From assembly GCF_000430005.1 (NCBI RefSeq), contig NZ_AUCY01000028.1:1-43881 (forward strand): 43,881 nt of DNA, written 5' to 3'. Position 1 is the first letter of the stretch; every line of letters starts with the position of its first letter. The notes beneath the pieces are model-generated. The model made no database searches, was not told the DNA's origin, and saw nothing but the letters and a program-made list of their open reading frames with translations. Positions 8,385 through 16,783 of the stretch are shown piece by piece. A program made the position numbers and the translations under genes. The stretch is from Desulfovibrio cuneatus DSM 11391. GTDB taxonomy: Bacteria; Desulfobacterota; Desulfovibrionia; Desulfovibrionales; Desulfovibrionaceae.

Positions 8385-9317
8385 ATGAAAACAGCCGCGC
8401 CTGCAAACATCCCAGCACACGCCATTTGCGAGCTCCCTTGTCCTGTGAAAGGGCTTTTGCTGCATGCATGCCTGTTGTTATTCTTCTCCGTGCTGGGCAT
8501 GGCCCCTGGCAATGTATGGGCTGCCAACTTGAGCCTGGAAAACCACCAGGACATTCTGGGCCTGGACCAAGAAACTCCGGATACCCCCGTAGCCAAAAAG
8601 CCCCGTACTCCGGCTTCTGCCGTGGGCGACAAAGCGGGTGAAGGTATGGTCCCCCCCCAGGTGGAAGAAGAAGTTGAAGAAACTACACCTGCCTCAGAGC
8701 CAGACCCGAAAGCCGAAGCACCTGCCGACAAGCCAAAGCCAATACACCTTTTTGGGCATGTGGAATTTCGTGGGCCACTCAAGAACATTCCTAAATGGGA
8801 ACGGGTGCTGAAAGAAGAGCAAAAGGCCCCTTCCTACGGCGCAGGCAACAGCACAGGTATGCCGGAAGAAGTGCGCAAGCGCTGGTTGCCCATGCGGGAA
8901 AAGCTTATGGGCCAACCCTTAATGGATCAACTCAAAGCCGTTAACAACTTTTTTAACCAATGGCCTTACAAAAATGACATCGCCAATTGGGGGCTTGAAG
9001 ACTATTGGGCTACGCCCAAAGAGTTTTTCAAGAAGTCTGGTGACTGTGAAGATTATGCCATTGCCAAATACTATGCATTGCGCGACCTTGGCGTTCCAAC
9101 CCACAAAATGCGTATTGTGGCGGTTATGGAAACCATCAGGGGCATAGGCCATGCTGTGCTAGTTGTTTTTGTTGATGATAAAGCGTATGTTCTGGATAGC
9201 CTTTCCAACTTGCTTTTGCAGCATAGCAGACTTACCAACTACGCGCCAAAATTTTCAGTCAATGAAGAGTTTCGCTGGGTGCATGTAAAACCAGTGCAGC
9301 AACCAAAGAAAAAGTAG
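8385..9317 (+). CDS. lapG: LapG-like periplasmic transglutaminase-fold cysteine protease
   Basis: Protein of 310 residues from ATG 8385. The start is uncertain: no good ribosome site is seen and a TTG at 8355 is possible. A hydrophobic stretch (LLLHACLLLFFSVLG) about 25 residues in fits an export signal with a long n-region. An acidic, Pro-rich linker follows (about residues 60-120). The C-terminal half is the LapG (peptidase C93, DUF920) domain with its triad: Cys221 in SGDCEDYAIAKYYALRDLG, His256 in GIGHAVLVVF and Asp271 in AYVLDSLSN. In Pseudomonas fluorescens LapG cuts the N-terminus of the adhesin LapA and is held back by the c-di-GMP receptor LapD. Here it follows the exporter and adaptor genes and precedes a membrane sensor at 9395, so it probably controls release of the adhesin secreted by this system. 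Confidence 0.88.
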   Translation: MKTAAPANIPAHAICELPCPVKGLLLHACLLLFFSVLGMAPGNVWAANLSLENHQDILGLDQETPDTPVAKKPRTPASAVGDKAGEGMVPPQVEEEVEETTPASEPDPKAEAPADKPKPIHLFGHVEFRGPLKNIPKWERVLKEEQKAPSYGAGNSTGMPEEVRKRWLPMREKLMGQPLMDQLKAVNNFFNQWPYKNDIANWGLEDYWATPKEFFKKSGDCEDYAIAKYYALRDLGVPTHKMRIVAVMETIRGIGHAVLVVFVDDKAYVLDSLSNLLLQHSRLTNYAPKFSVNEEFRWVHVKPVQQPKKK

Positions 9318-9394
9318 CGGGGAAGTGGGAAGCCAGCCATGCACGCAACGCCACAAGCCGTACCAAAAAGAATACCAACAGTTTGGAGAAACAC

Positions 9395-11470
9395 ATGAGC
9401 GGGTTAACAAAACTCAAGGCCATGGAAGCACGGTCTGCCACAGGAAGGGGAAAGCAACTGCTGCTTTTTGGTGTGTTTATTACTCTGGTACTTATAGGCG
9501 TTGTCTTTTTTGCCGCCTTCCAGAATGCACGCTCCACGCGCATTGCCCTTGAAGAAGATGTGCGAAGCCGCCAGCAAAGCCAGGTGGAAAGCCGCACCTT
9601 TGCCATGAACAGCTGGATTAACCAGACAGTGGACCAAGCCAAACACTTTGCCAATTCAGAGCTTATTCAGTTGTTTGCCTCTGAAGTGGACAAAATGGAC
9701 AACATTCCGCTGCTGTTCGACACCAGCAAAAGCGACTCGGCGGATGACGACGACCAGCCCTCTTCCCGCCTGCCGCTTATGCGCACCCAGCTTGTGGAAT
9801 TTGCCTCTTACCGCAACTTCGAATCTGGGCGCATTGTGAACAGCAAGGGCGAGGTATACTTAAGTACGGAAACAGGCCTGCCCCCACTGAATGAAACCCA
9901 AATGGCCCTGGTAAAAAAAGTGGTCAGCACGGGCAAGGTCACATTTGGGCCGATAACCAAAAACAGAAACGGTCTTTCCCTGGAAATGTACCTGCCTGTG
10001 TTCCCGCCCATGTATGAAGAACAAGGCGGAAAGCCAGCTTCTATCATCATTTTTTCCCAAATTATCGGCCCGGTGCTGAACAGCTTCCTGCAACAGGACA
10101 TGACAGAAAAAGACCGCTGGTTCAGCCTTGTGCAGCGCTCAGGCAATGGCTACCAAACCATAATGCTGGAAGGGCTGCAAATTAAGCCGGTGACCAACCT
10201 TGGCGAATTGGACGCAAACCTTGTGTTTACCATGCGCCAGAGCAGCATTTCAGAGGAACTTGTCTATTCTTCCGGCATGCGCCTTTCCTCCATTGACTGG
10301 TGGGTAGTGGCTGAAGAAAAAGCCAGCCGCATAACCCATGCCTCACAGGAACATGCGCGCACTGTCTATATACTGGCAGGCCTCGTTTCCCTGGCCCTGG
10401 TACTCATGATAAGCGCTACATGGTGGTGGCTTATCGGGCGGGAACAAGGCAACATTAACGCCCAGTTTAAAGAGCTGCTGGTAGTTATTGAAAACCAGAA
10501 AAAGCTCCTTGACGGCATTAACAACACCATGGACGACCCCATTTCCTTTACGGATTCCAAAGGGGTGTACCGTTATGTAAACAAGGCCTTCGCCCAGGTG
10601 GTGGGGCGTGAAGAAGACGATGTGAACGGGCTGGATACCGCAGCAGTGCTTGGCTTTGATACTGCAAAACGCCTGAACCTTTCAGACCAGCACGTGCTTA
10701 TGACCGGCGAGCCAACACAGGTACAAGACGTGCTGTGGCTGCAATCCAAGCGCTATATCTTCCAAATTACCAAAAGCCCCATGCGCGACTCACAAACACG
10801 CACACCGCAAGGGGTGGTTTCCGTTTACCGCGACATAACCCAGCTTGTGGAAACACAGGAAAAAAGCCGCCGCGTAGTGCAGCAAACCATTGACGCGCTG
10901 GTAGGCACCATTGAACAGGCAGACCCCTTCCTTGGTGGGCACTCACGTATTATGGGCAGCATAGCCAGCCTGATGGCCCGCCAGTTGCGCCTGCCAGACC
11001 CCAACGTTGCCACCATTGAAGCAGCCGCCAACCTTTCCCAAATCGGAAAAATGTTTGTCCCGCGGGAAATTTTGCTGAAGCCGGGCATGCTGACCCCAGA
11101 AGAAAAAGCAGAAATGGAACTGCATGTGGAACATTCCCGCCAGGTATTGAAAAACATTGAATTTGAGTTGCCTGTGGTGGATGCCATTTACCAGCTCAAT
11201 GAACGCCTTGATGGAAAAGGCTACCCTCAAAAATTGCAGGCTGACCAAATTTCCATTGATGCACGGGTACTGGCAGTGGCCAACGCCTTTGCCGCCATGG
11301 CCCGCCCGCGTGCCTACCGCCCTGCCCTGCCAGTGCATGAAGTACTGGGCATTCTTGAAAGCCAGAAAGGAGCCTACGACCAGGAAGTTGTGGCGGCTCT
11401 TACCGCTGTGCTGGAAACCCCGGCAGGCCAAAAGGTTGTGGAACAGGCTGCTTTGACCAAGGCCGTTTAA
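9395..11470 (+). CDS. Membrane sensor with periplasmic domain, PAS and degenerate HD-GYP domain
   Basis: Protein of 691 residues. ATG 9395 is chosen because GGAG lies 6 bases upstream. Layout: helix 1 at about 22-42 (LLLFGVFITLVLIGVVFFAAF), a periplasmic region of about 275 residues (Cache-like), helix 2 at about 322-345, a PAS domain (LLDGINNTMDDPISFTDSKG) and an HD-GYP-type output domain. In active c-di-GMP phosphodiesterases of this class one expects H...HD.GK...H..HHE..DG.GYP. Here the HD pair reads SQ (LSQIGK) and HHE reads LNE, while GYP (LDGKGYP) and part of the fold remain. So metal binding and catalysis are probably lost, and the domain may only bind c-di-GMP or signal by shape. It follows lapG, where a LapD-type receptor might be expected. 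Domain assignment is by motif only. Confidence 0.8.
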   Translation: MSGLTKLKAMEARSATGRGKQLLLFGVFITLVLIGVVFFAAFQNARSTRIALEEDVRSRQQSQVESRTFAMNSWINQTVDQAKHFANSELIQLFASEVDKMDNIPLLFDTSKSDSADDDDQPSSRLPLMRTQLVEFASYRNFESGRIVNSKGEVYLSTETGLPPLNETQMALVKKVVSTGKVTFGPITKNRNGLSLEMYLPVFPPMYEEQGGKPASIIIFSQIIGPVLNSFLQQDMTEKDRWFSLVQRSGNGYQTIMLEGLQIKPVTNLGELDANLVFTMRQSSISEELVYSSGMRLSSIDWWVVAEEKASRITHASQEHARTVYILAGLVSLALVLMISATWWWLIGREQGNINAQFKELLVVIENQKKLLDGINNTMDDPISFTDSKGVYRYVNKAFAQVVGREEDDVNGLDTAAVLGFDTAKRLNLSDQHVLMTGEPTQVQDVLWLQSKRYIFQITKSPMRDSQTRTPQGVVSVYRDITQLVETQEKSRRVVQQTIDALVGTIEQADPFLGGHSRIMGSIASLMARQLRLPDPNVATIEAAANLSQIGKMFVPREILLKPGMLTPEEKAEMELHVEHSRQVLKNIEFELPVVDAIYQLNERLDGKGYPQKLQADQISIDARVLAVANAFAAMARPRAYRPALPVHEVLGILESQKGAYDQEVVAALTAVLETPAGQKVVEQAALTKAV

Positions 11471-11477
11471 GATGTAA

Positions 11478-11562
11478 GGGAAACGCTTCCTGCTTCAAAA
11501 AATGGTCATACACAGAACCTGTGTCCCAGGCCTTTCCAAACTTCATAACTGAGCGTTTCCAA
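11478..11562. repeat. Small intergenic element bounded by GGAAACGCT inverted repeats
   Basis: GGAAACGCT at 11479-11487 is matched by its complement AGCGTTTCC at 11553-11561, enclosing about 65 bases with an internal hairpin (ACACAGAACCTGTGT). The same terminal motif bounds the palindrome at 16784-16911 and occurs once at 12714-12722. It may be a degenerate member of a repeat family. Confidence 0.4.
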
Positions 11563-11563
11563 A

Positions 11564-11592
11564 TTGACATTTATGCAGGCCTCGTTTAATAT
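11564..11592 (+). promoter_or_regulatory. Sigma-70 promoter of tpx
   Basis: TTGACA (11564-11569), a 17-base spacer, then TAATAT (11587-11592). This is nearly consensus, and the start codon lies about 50 bases downstream. Confidence 0.75.
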
Positions 11593-11608
11593 TGAGAATC
11601 ATTCTTAA
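11592..11608. promoter_or_regulatory. Fur/PerR-family operator overlapping the tpx -10 element
   Basis: TTGAGAATCATTCTTAA is a 17-base palindrome with one unpaired symmetric position besides the centre. It matches the 7-1-7 layout of Fur-family boxes (TGAGAAT-C-ATTCTTA). Its position over the -10 and start site means a bound repressor would block tpx. PerR is the more likely regulator for a peroxidase; Fur cannot be excluded. Confidence 0.65.
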
Positions 11609-11643
11609 TACTAACGGCTTCTGCCCGAAAATACGGAGAAATT

Positions 11644-12153
11644 ATGAGCAACACTACTGTTACCTTTCTTGGCAACCCTTTGCACCTGTGCGGCACGCCG
11701 CTGAAAAAAGGGGACAAGGCTCCCAACTTTACCGTGCTCAGCAACGACTTGGCCCCTAAAACCCTTGAAGACTACAAGGGCAAGGTTGTGCTCATTTCTG
11801 TTGTGCCTTCCCTGGACACCGGCGTGTGCGACACCCAAACCCGCCGCTTTAACCAGGAAGCTTCTGCCCTGGGTGAAAACGTAGCCATTCTCACTATTTC
11901 CTGCGACCTGCCCTTTGCCCAGAAACGCTGGTGCGGGGCTGCCGGGGTAGACCGCGTGGCAACCCTTTCCGACCACAAAGACCTGAGCTTTGGCAAAGCC
12001 TATGGCGTAGCCATTAACGAATTGCGCCTCCTTAGCCGCTCTATTTTTGTAGTTGATAAAAATGGCGTCATTGTGCATGCTGAAGTTGTGCCCGAGGTGA
12101 CCCATGAGGTGAATTTTGACGCAGCCCTGGCTGCCGCAAAAGCCGCCCTGTAA
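11644..12153 (+). CDS. tpx: Thiol peroxidase (Tpx, atypical 2-Cys peroxiredoxin)
   Basis: Protein of 169 residues, the full family length. It reduces peroxides in the cytoplasm using thioredoxin. The peroxidatic cysteine is Cys62 in [14 protein letters not shown] and the resolving cysteine is Cys97 in [11 protein letters not shown], equivalent to Cys61 and Cys95 of E. coli Tpx. The Pro/Thr/Arg surroundings of the active site ([14 protein letters not shown]) are conserved. It is preceded by a strong promoter with an overlapping Fur/PerR-like box and followed by a terminator, so it is probably a single-gene unit induced by peroxide, which makes sense for an anaerobe that meets oxygen. Confidence 0.95.
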   Translation: MSNTTVTFLGNPLHLCGTPLKKGDKAPNFTVLSNDLAPKTLEDYKGKVVLISVVPSLDTGVCDTQTRRFNQEASALGENVAILTISCDLPFAQKRWCGAAGVDRVATLSDHKDLSFGKAYGVAINELRLLSRSIFVVDKNGVIVHAEVVPEVTHEVNFDAALAAAKAAL

Positions 12154-12171
12154 TCCTTGTTTGTGTGCATT

Positions 12172-12209
12172 CACTCCCCCCTTTACCCAAGTGGTGGAGG
12201 GGGTTTTTT
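12172..12209 (+). terminator. Terminator after tpx
   Basis: C-rich arm (ACTCCCCC) pairs with GGAGGGGGT across a short loop and is followed by a run of six T. It lies about 20 bases past the tpx stop and just before the ahbB ribosome site. Confidence 0.65.
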
Positions 12210-12227
12210 ATATCCCAAGGAGGCCCC

Positions 12228-12713
12228 ATGCAAGCAGCAGAACGCCAGTGGACAAACAAAGAACGCGCCATTTTACGTATTGTGCAGAAAAATATTCCTG
12301 AATCACTCACCCCGTTTGCAGATATTGCCGCCCAAACCGGCGCAACGGAAGAAGAAGTGCTGCACCTTTTGCGTTCAATGCAGCAGGAAGGGTCCATCCG
12401 CCGTTTCGGGGCCAGCATCAAACACCAAAAGGCGGGCTTTACCCACAATGCCATGGTGGCCTGGAAAGTGCCCCACGATATAGTGGACGCCATTGGAGCG
12501 GAGGCAGCCAAGCACCCCCTCATTTCCCACTGCTATTTTCGCCCCTCTTCCGCACAAGACTGGCCCTATGAATTTTTTACCATGATACACGGCCGCACCC
12601 CGGAAGAGTATTTACAAGTAGTGGAAGAACTGCGCGCCAGCACCCCGTTAAAGGAATATGCTGTGCTGGAAAGTTTGAAGGAGATGAAAAAAACCTCCAT
12701 GGTCTACTTTTAA
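12228..12713 (+). CDS. ahbB: Sirohaem decarboxylase subunit, AhbB-type (Lrp/AsnC-like fold)
   Basis: Protein of 161 residues. ATG 12228 follows AAGGAGG at 7 bases; the longer frame from 12165 would start inside the tpx terminator. The N-terminal third is a winged helix ([35 protein letters not shown]) and the rest an AsnC-type ligand domain with [27 protein letters not shown]. In sulfate reducers and archaea the AhbA/AhbB pair decarboxylates sirohaem to 12,18-didecarboxysirohaem, the first committed step of the alternative anaerobic haem pathway. The C-Y-x-R-P and W-P-Y-x-x-F-T-M-x-H-G motifs make me prefer the B subunit, but A and B are related and I cannot confirm this without alignment. 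hemL lies downstream, which supports a tetrapyrrole role over a transcription factor. No partner subunit is in the window. Confidence 0.75.
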   Translation: MQAAERQWTNKERAILRIVQKNIPESLTPFADIAAQTGATEEEVLHLLRSMQQEGSIRRFGASIKHQKAGFTHNAMVAWKVPHDIVDAIGAEAAKHPLISHCYFRPSSAQDWPYEFFTMIHGRTPEEYLQVVEELRASTPLKEYAVLESLKEMKKTSMVYF

Positions 12714-12857
12714 GGAAACGCTGAACATTTCCCAAAAACTATGTAAGCCATTGTTCGTTTTGAAACACCGTGGTTTTCATAATAACAGCAATGGCCTTAC
12801 CTAGTCGCCTTATCCATAGTTGCCCCCGCCCAACGAAGCCAAATCGAAGGAACACAC
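12714..12857. other. Intergenic region with inverted repeat upstream of hemL
   Basis: Starts with AAGGAAACGCTGA, a motif shared with the repeat arms at 16784. GTAAGCCATTG (12743-12753) pairs imperfectly with CAATGGCCTTAC (12789-12800). A weak promoter candidate, TTTTGA (12758-12763), 16 bases, TAATAA (12780-12785), lies inside that stem. Confidence 0.35.
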
Positions 12858-14126
12858 ATGAGCCACTCATCTACCTTGTTTGCAGAAGCTTCCACCATTA
12901 TCCCTGGCGGCGTTAACAGCCCTGTGCGGGCTTGCGCCAGCGTTCACTGCGAGCCCCTGTTCATTGCCAAAGGGCAAGGGGCCTACGTTACCTGTGCAGA
13001 TGGCAACACATATATTGATTACGTACAGTCCTGGGGCCCCATGATTTTAGGCCACGCCCACCCCAAAGTAAGCGCAGCCTTGCACCATGCGGTAGATAAC
13101 GGCACAAGCTTTGGTGCCCCTTGTGAAGCGGAAGTGACCCTGGCCAAAGCCGTGCTTGCTGCCATGCCCGGTATGGACATGGTGCGCATGGTAAACTCCG
13201 GCACGGAAGCCACCATGAGCGCCCTGCGTCTGGCCCGTGGTGTCACCAAACGCAACAAGTTTGTAAAATTTGAAGGCTGCTACCACGGCCATGCCGATTC
13301 CTTCCTGGCAGCGGCAGGTTCCGGCGTTGCTACCCTTTCTATTCCCGGCACACCGGGTGTGCCGGACAACGTGGTGGCAGACACCCTGCTGGCCCCTTAC
13401 AACGACCTTGAGGCCGTTAAAGCCCTGTTTGCCGCCCATGGCAAAGACATTGCCGCAGTTTTTGTAGAACCAGCCGCAGCCAATATGGGCCTTGTGCTGC
13501 CTCTGCCCGGCTTCCTGGAAGGGCTGCGTGCCCTATGCGACACCCACGGCAGTTTGCTTGTGTTTGATGAAGTCATTACAGGGTTCCGGGCTGCCCTTGG
13601 TGGCGCCCAGCAGCGTTTTGGTATTACCCCAGACCTGACCACCATGGGCAAAATAATTGGCGGCGGCCTGCCCGTGGGGGCCTATGCCGGTAAACGCCAG
13701 TACATGAGCCACATAGCCCCCAGCGGTGGTGTCTATCAAGCAGGCACACTTTCCGGTAACCCCCTGGCCATGGCTGCGGGCATTGCCACCCTGCAAGAAT
13801 TGAATAAGGCAGATTACACTGCCCTGGAACACAAGGTAGAAGGCCTGTGCCAAGAGCTGGAAAACATATTTGCCAGCAAAAACATGCCCGTTACCATTAC
13901 CCGCCTCGCCAGCATGTTCACCATTTTCTTTGGGCAAGGCCCCATCCACAACTTTGGCGATGCCAAAAAATGCAGCACTGAACGCTACGCCCGCTTCTTC
14001 AAGCACATGCGGGCACAGGGCATTTACCTGGCTCCCTCCGCCTTTGAAACGGCCATGGTTTCCTTTGTGCACAGCGATGACGATTTCAAAAAAACCCTCG
14101 TCGCCGCAGCTTCTTTTACTGAATAG
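12858..14126 (+). CDS. hemL: Glutamate-1-semialdehyde 2,1-aminomutase
   Basis: Cytoplasmic PLP enzyme of 422 residues, the normal length, which turns glutamate-1-semialdehyde into 5-aminolevulinate, the precursor of all tetrapyrroles made here (haem, sirohaem, cobalamin). The PLP lysine is Lys265 in [18 protein letters not shown]; other family marks are GGVNSPVRA near the N-terminus, [15 protein letters not shown] (113-127), [14 protein letters not shown] and DEVITGFR (237-244). AAGGA lies 8 bases before the ATG. It follows ahbB by 144 bases on the same strand and precedes cbiG, forming a tetrapyrrole gene neighbourhood. Confidence 0.97.
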   Translation: MSHSSTLFAEASTIIPGGVNSPVRACASVHCEPLFIAKGQGAYVTCADGNTYIDYVQSWGPMILGHAHPKVSAALHHAVDNGTSFGAPCEAEVTLAKAVLAAMPGMDMVRMVNSGTEATMSALRLARGVTKRNKFVKFEGCYHGHADSFLAAAGSGVATLSIPGTPGVPDNVVADTLLAPYNDLEAVKALFAAHGKDIAAVFVEPAAANMGLVLPLPGFLEGLRALCDTHGSLLVFDEVITGFRAALGGAQQRFGITPDLTTMGKIIGGGLPVGAYAGKRQYMSHIAPSGGVYQAGTLSGNPLAMAAGIATLQELNKADYTALEHKVEGLCQELENIFASKNMPVTITRLASMFTIFFGQGPIHNFGDAKKCSTERYARFFKHMRAQGIYLAPSAFETAMVSFVHSDDDFKKTLVAAASFTE

Positions 14127-14159
14127 AGACTATTGCAACGTTGAACTTGCTCTCGTTAC

Positions 14160-14305
14160 CAGGGGAGGCTCTGCCTCCCCTGCCCCCTCCGCCAAGGGCA
14201 TAATGCCCTTGGCTCCCTACATACACGTTTCGCGAAAAGCTCAACGTAAATGGGGGTCAAGGGGCGTCACGTCCCTTGCAGGGGGTATGGGGGACAGCGT
14301 CCCCC
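14160..14305. repeat. Cluster of palindromes between hemL and cbiG
   Basis: Hairpins follow one another: AGGGGAGGC/GCCTCCCCT (14160-14180), CCAAGGGCAT/ATGCCCTTGG (14192-14212), an imperfect AAGGGGCGT/ACGTCCCTT (about 14260-14278) and GGGGGAC/GTCCCCC (14289-14305). The last is repeated as a complement at 15634-15650 after cbiG. Such stacked GC-rich palindromes could end hemL transcription or stabilise message ends. Confidence 0.65.
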
Positions 14306-14353
14306 AAGTAACTTTCATAATTTCTCCAATCGCTCAAAGTTCTCAACTATTAT

Positions 14354-15604
14354 ATGCCCAAGCACACTCCCCCAACACACGCGCCAGCCCCTACGGCAAG
14401 CAGCATTCCCTTTCCGCGTAGCGCTGTGTATGCCCTTACGCCCCAGGGAGCACTGTTGGCCCTACGCATTGCCCGCATTACCGGGGCCACGCCGTATTTG
14501 GCAGAAAGCCTGAAACCTGTGGCCCAAGCGGCTTCTGTTGGGACAGGGACAGCAAGTAGAAACACAATACCCCCCTTCCTTCATGCCCTGCCGGGGGAAC
14601 AGCCCGCCCCACCCCATTATTTTTCTGCCTTCAAGGCGTGTTTGCAGGAAACGTTCAGCCAGTTTCGCTGCCATATTATTATTGGGGCCACGGGCATTGC
14701 CGTGCGCTGCCTTGCACCCCTTATCCAGTCAAAAACTAAAGACCCTGCTGTACTGGTGCTGGACCAAAACGCCCGCCATGTTATCAGCCTGCTTTCAGGC
14801 CATCTGGGCCGGGCAAACCAGTATGCCTGCCAACTGGCAAGCCACCTGGGGGCAGAGCCGGTTATTACCACCGCCACAGATGTGGCCGGGGTGCCTGCCA
14901 TTGACGTACTGGCAGACATGGCAGGTATGTTTATTCCTCACACGGAGCGCCTGCGCTACCCCAATGCCGCTCTGGTAGCGGGCACCCCTGTGGGCCTGTT
15001 CGACCCGCACAGCCTGCTCCTTTCCCCGGAAAGCGATAACAACCACCATTTTTCGCCCCTGTGGCACAACACACTGCCATTTCCCTTATGCCCCGCCAGG
15101 GAAGAAGCCCACATGCTGCACCAATGGGCCAGCATGACCACTCACACCTGTGTGGCAGTAACCCCGGCCCGCACACCCCTGCCTGCCCCACACCTTGTGT
15201 TATGCCCGCGCATGATTTATGCCGGGGTGGGGTGCACGCGGGGCACTTCCATGCAGCGCATTGTGGGTGCCATTGCCCTGGCCTGCCACAAGGCAGGTAT
15301 TTTGCCGCAAAGCCTTGCAGGCCTCGCCAGCCTTACAGCAAAGCACGACGAACAAGGCCTTTTGCAAGCGGCCAAAGCCTTGGGCCTGCCCCTGCAATTT
15401 TTTGATGCCCCCACCCTGGCCAACCGCCCTGGGCCTTCCTTTTCCCCCAAGGCACAGGAACGCTTTGGCGTGCCAGGGGTAAGCGAGGCCGCAGCCCTGG
15501 CAGCCGCAGGGGAACACAGCCTGCTGGTGCTGCCCAAAACCGTCTTTTTTGGCGTTACTGTTGCTCTGGCAGCCCCGGCCACAGGGCAATGCAGGGAACG
15601 CTGA
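14354..15604 (+). CDS. cbiG: CbiG, cobalt-precorrin-5A hydrolase
   Basis: Protein of 416 residues from ATG 14354. No clear ribosome site precedes it, and homology-like sequence only begins about 24 residues in (SAVYALTPQGALLALRIAR), so a later start is possible. CbiG opens the delta-lactone ring of cobalt-precorrin-5A, releasing acetaldehyde, in the anaerobic cobalamin pathway. Three parts are visible: an N-terminal domain, the central segment with GATGIAVRCLAPLIQSK and HVISLLSGHLGRANQ (GG/GH motif typical of CbiG), and a C-terminal domain with PRMIYAGVGCTRGTSMQRI and ASLTAKHDEQGL. Next comes cobJ after 109 bases, so the two probably share a transcript. Confidence 0.92.
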   Translation: MPKHTPPTHAPAPTASSIPFPRSAVYALTPQGALLALRIARITGATPYLAESLKPVAQAASVGTGTASRNTIPPFLHALPGEQPAPPHYFSAFKACLQETFSQFRCHIIIGATGIAVRCLAPLIQSKTKDPAVLVLDQNARHVISLLSGHLGRANQYACQLASHLGAEPVITTATDVAGVPAIDVLADMAGMFIPHTERLRYPNAALVAGTPVGLFDPHSLLLSPESDNNHHFSPLWHNTLPFPLCPAREEAHMLHQWASMTTHTCVAVTPARTPLPAPHLVLCPRMIYAGVGCTRGTSMQRIVGAIALACHKAGILPQSLAGLASLTAKHDEQGLLQAAKALGLPLQFFDAPTLANRPGPSFSPKAQERFGVPGVSEAAALAAAGEHSLLVLPKTVFFGVTVALAAPATGQCRER

Positions 15605-15633
15605 GGAGAGGTCTTTGCGCATTGAATTTTCTT

Positions 15634-15650
15634 AGGGGACGCTGTCCCCC
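15634..15650. repeat. Palindrome copy between cbiG and cobJ
   Basis: GGGGAC-GCT-GTCCCCC is the reverse-complement version of the palindrome at 14289-14305, so the same element flanks cbiG on both sides in opposite orientation. Confidence 0.55.
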
Positions 15651-15713
15651 AATACATATCCATACCATAGTAAAGAGCCATGCCCACGGGCGAATGAACA
15701 CCATAAGGTTATT

Positions 15714-16541
15714 ATGAATACACACACTCCCGCCGCACAACGGCCAGCCCACCTAACTGTTATTGGCCTTGGCCCCGGCAGCCCGGCCCTGCTTACCCCG
15801 CAAGCCCTGCATGCCCTTACCCAGTGCCAGGTGCTGGTGGGCTACAATGCCTATGTTGCCCTGGTTGACCCTGCCGTGCAGGCAGGCAAAGAAATTATTG
15901 CCACAGGCATGATGGGTGAGGTGGAACGGGCCAAGGCCGCCATTGCCGCAGCTTACAGTGGCAGAGATACCGTGGTGGTGTGTTCCGGCGACCCCGGCAT
16001 TTACGCCCTTGCCGGGCTGGTGCTGGAACTGCTGGAAGCGGAAGCCCCTGCCAAAACAAACATAGAGTTCAACGTGGTGCCTGGGGTACCTGCGGTGTGC
16101 GCTGCCGCAGCCCTGCTGGGTGCCCCCCTTATGCACGACTTTGCCTGCATCAGCCTTTCCGACCTGCTCACCCCCATTGCTACCATTGAAAAACGCTTAC
16201 ATGCCGCCTTTGCTGCGGATTTTGTCACGGTGCTGTATAACCCGCGTTCCAAGCGCCGGCAGTCGCACCTGCCCACAGCCCTTGCCATTGCAGGGCAACA
16301 CCTGCCCACCAGCACACCGGTAGGCATAGCCCGCATGGTGGCCCGGCCGGAACAGGAAGTGCGCATTGAGCCATTGGGCGCTGTGGACATTGAAGCCATT
16401 GATATGTTCAGCCTGCTCATTGTTGGCAACAGCCAAACACGCATTGTGCCAGGCACCGGGGCCACCCCCCTGGCCTGGGGCAACGGGGCACGCATGCTTA
16501 CTCCGCGAGGGTATAAGGAAAAGTACGCCGCAAAAATGTAA
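15714..16541 (+). CDS. cobJ: Precorrin-3B / cobalt-precorrin-3 C17-methyltransferase
   Basis: SAM-dependent methyltransferase of 275 residues (CobJ/CbiH family) that methylates C17 and drives ring contraction in cobalamin synthesis. AAGG lies 5 bases before the ATG. Motifs: GLGPGSPALLTPQALHAL at the N-terminus (SAM-binding P-loop of the tetrapyrrole methylase fold), VVVCSGDPGIYALAGLV, FNVVPGVPAVCAAAALLGAPL and the C-terminal VTVLYNPRSKRR. CbiG acts in the same part of the pathway, and cbiG directly upstream fits the anaerobic cobalt-early route. A terminator is present about 145 bases downstream. Confidence 0.93.
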   Translation: MNTHTPAAQRPAHLTVIGLGPGSPALLTPQALHALTQCQVLVGYNAYVALVDPAVQAGKEIIATGMMGEVERAKAAIAAAYSGRDTVVVCSGDPGIYALAGLVLELLEAEAPAKTNIEFNVVPGVPAVCAAAALLGAPLMHDFACISLSDLLTPIATIEKRLHAAFAADFVTVLYNPRSKRRQSHLPTALAIAGQHLPTSTPVGIARMVARPEQEVRIEPLGAVDIEAIDMFSLLIVGNSQTRIVPGTGATPLAWGNGARMLTPRGYKEKYAAKM

Positions 16542-16584
16542 CGGAAAGACTCAGTCGACTTCTTTCGCTCATGCGGCAGGGAAT

Positions 16585-16662
16585 ATGCTTCGGTGGCGTA
16601 GCCACCTTCGCCCCGCCTTGTCGCTCCACGGCTCGCTACGCTCGCGACTGCCGTCGGCTTTA
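16585..16662 (-). repeat. Dispersed intergenic repeat, family 1, single inverted copy
   Basis: About 78 bases that match, in reverse complement, the repeats at 24047-24250, with only a few substitutions. The core GGCTCGCTACGCTCGCGACT and the GCCACCTTCGCCCCGCC arm are identical. It lies between the cobJ stop and the cobJ terminator and encodes nothing obvious. Confidence 0.85.
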
Positions 16663-16684
16663 GGGTACGGGTGGCAGAACAAGA

Positions 16685-16723
16685 AAAAGGGAGCAAAGCC
16701 ATGACGGCCTTGCTCCCTTTTTT
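16685..16723 (+). terminator. Terminator after cobJ
   Basis: GAAAAAGGGAGCAA pairs with TTGCTCCCTTTTTTC across a short GC-rich centre, with the T-run built into the stem. It could also serve on the other strand. Confidence 0.75.
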
Positions 16724-16783
16724 CATTAATAGCTCTAAAAGCATTCTATAAATAGTAGGGAAACACTAATTACGTGTTTCTTT

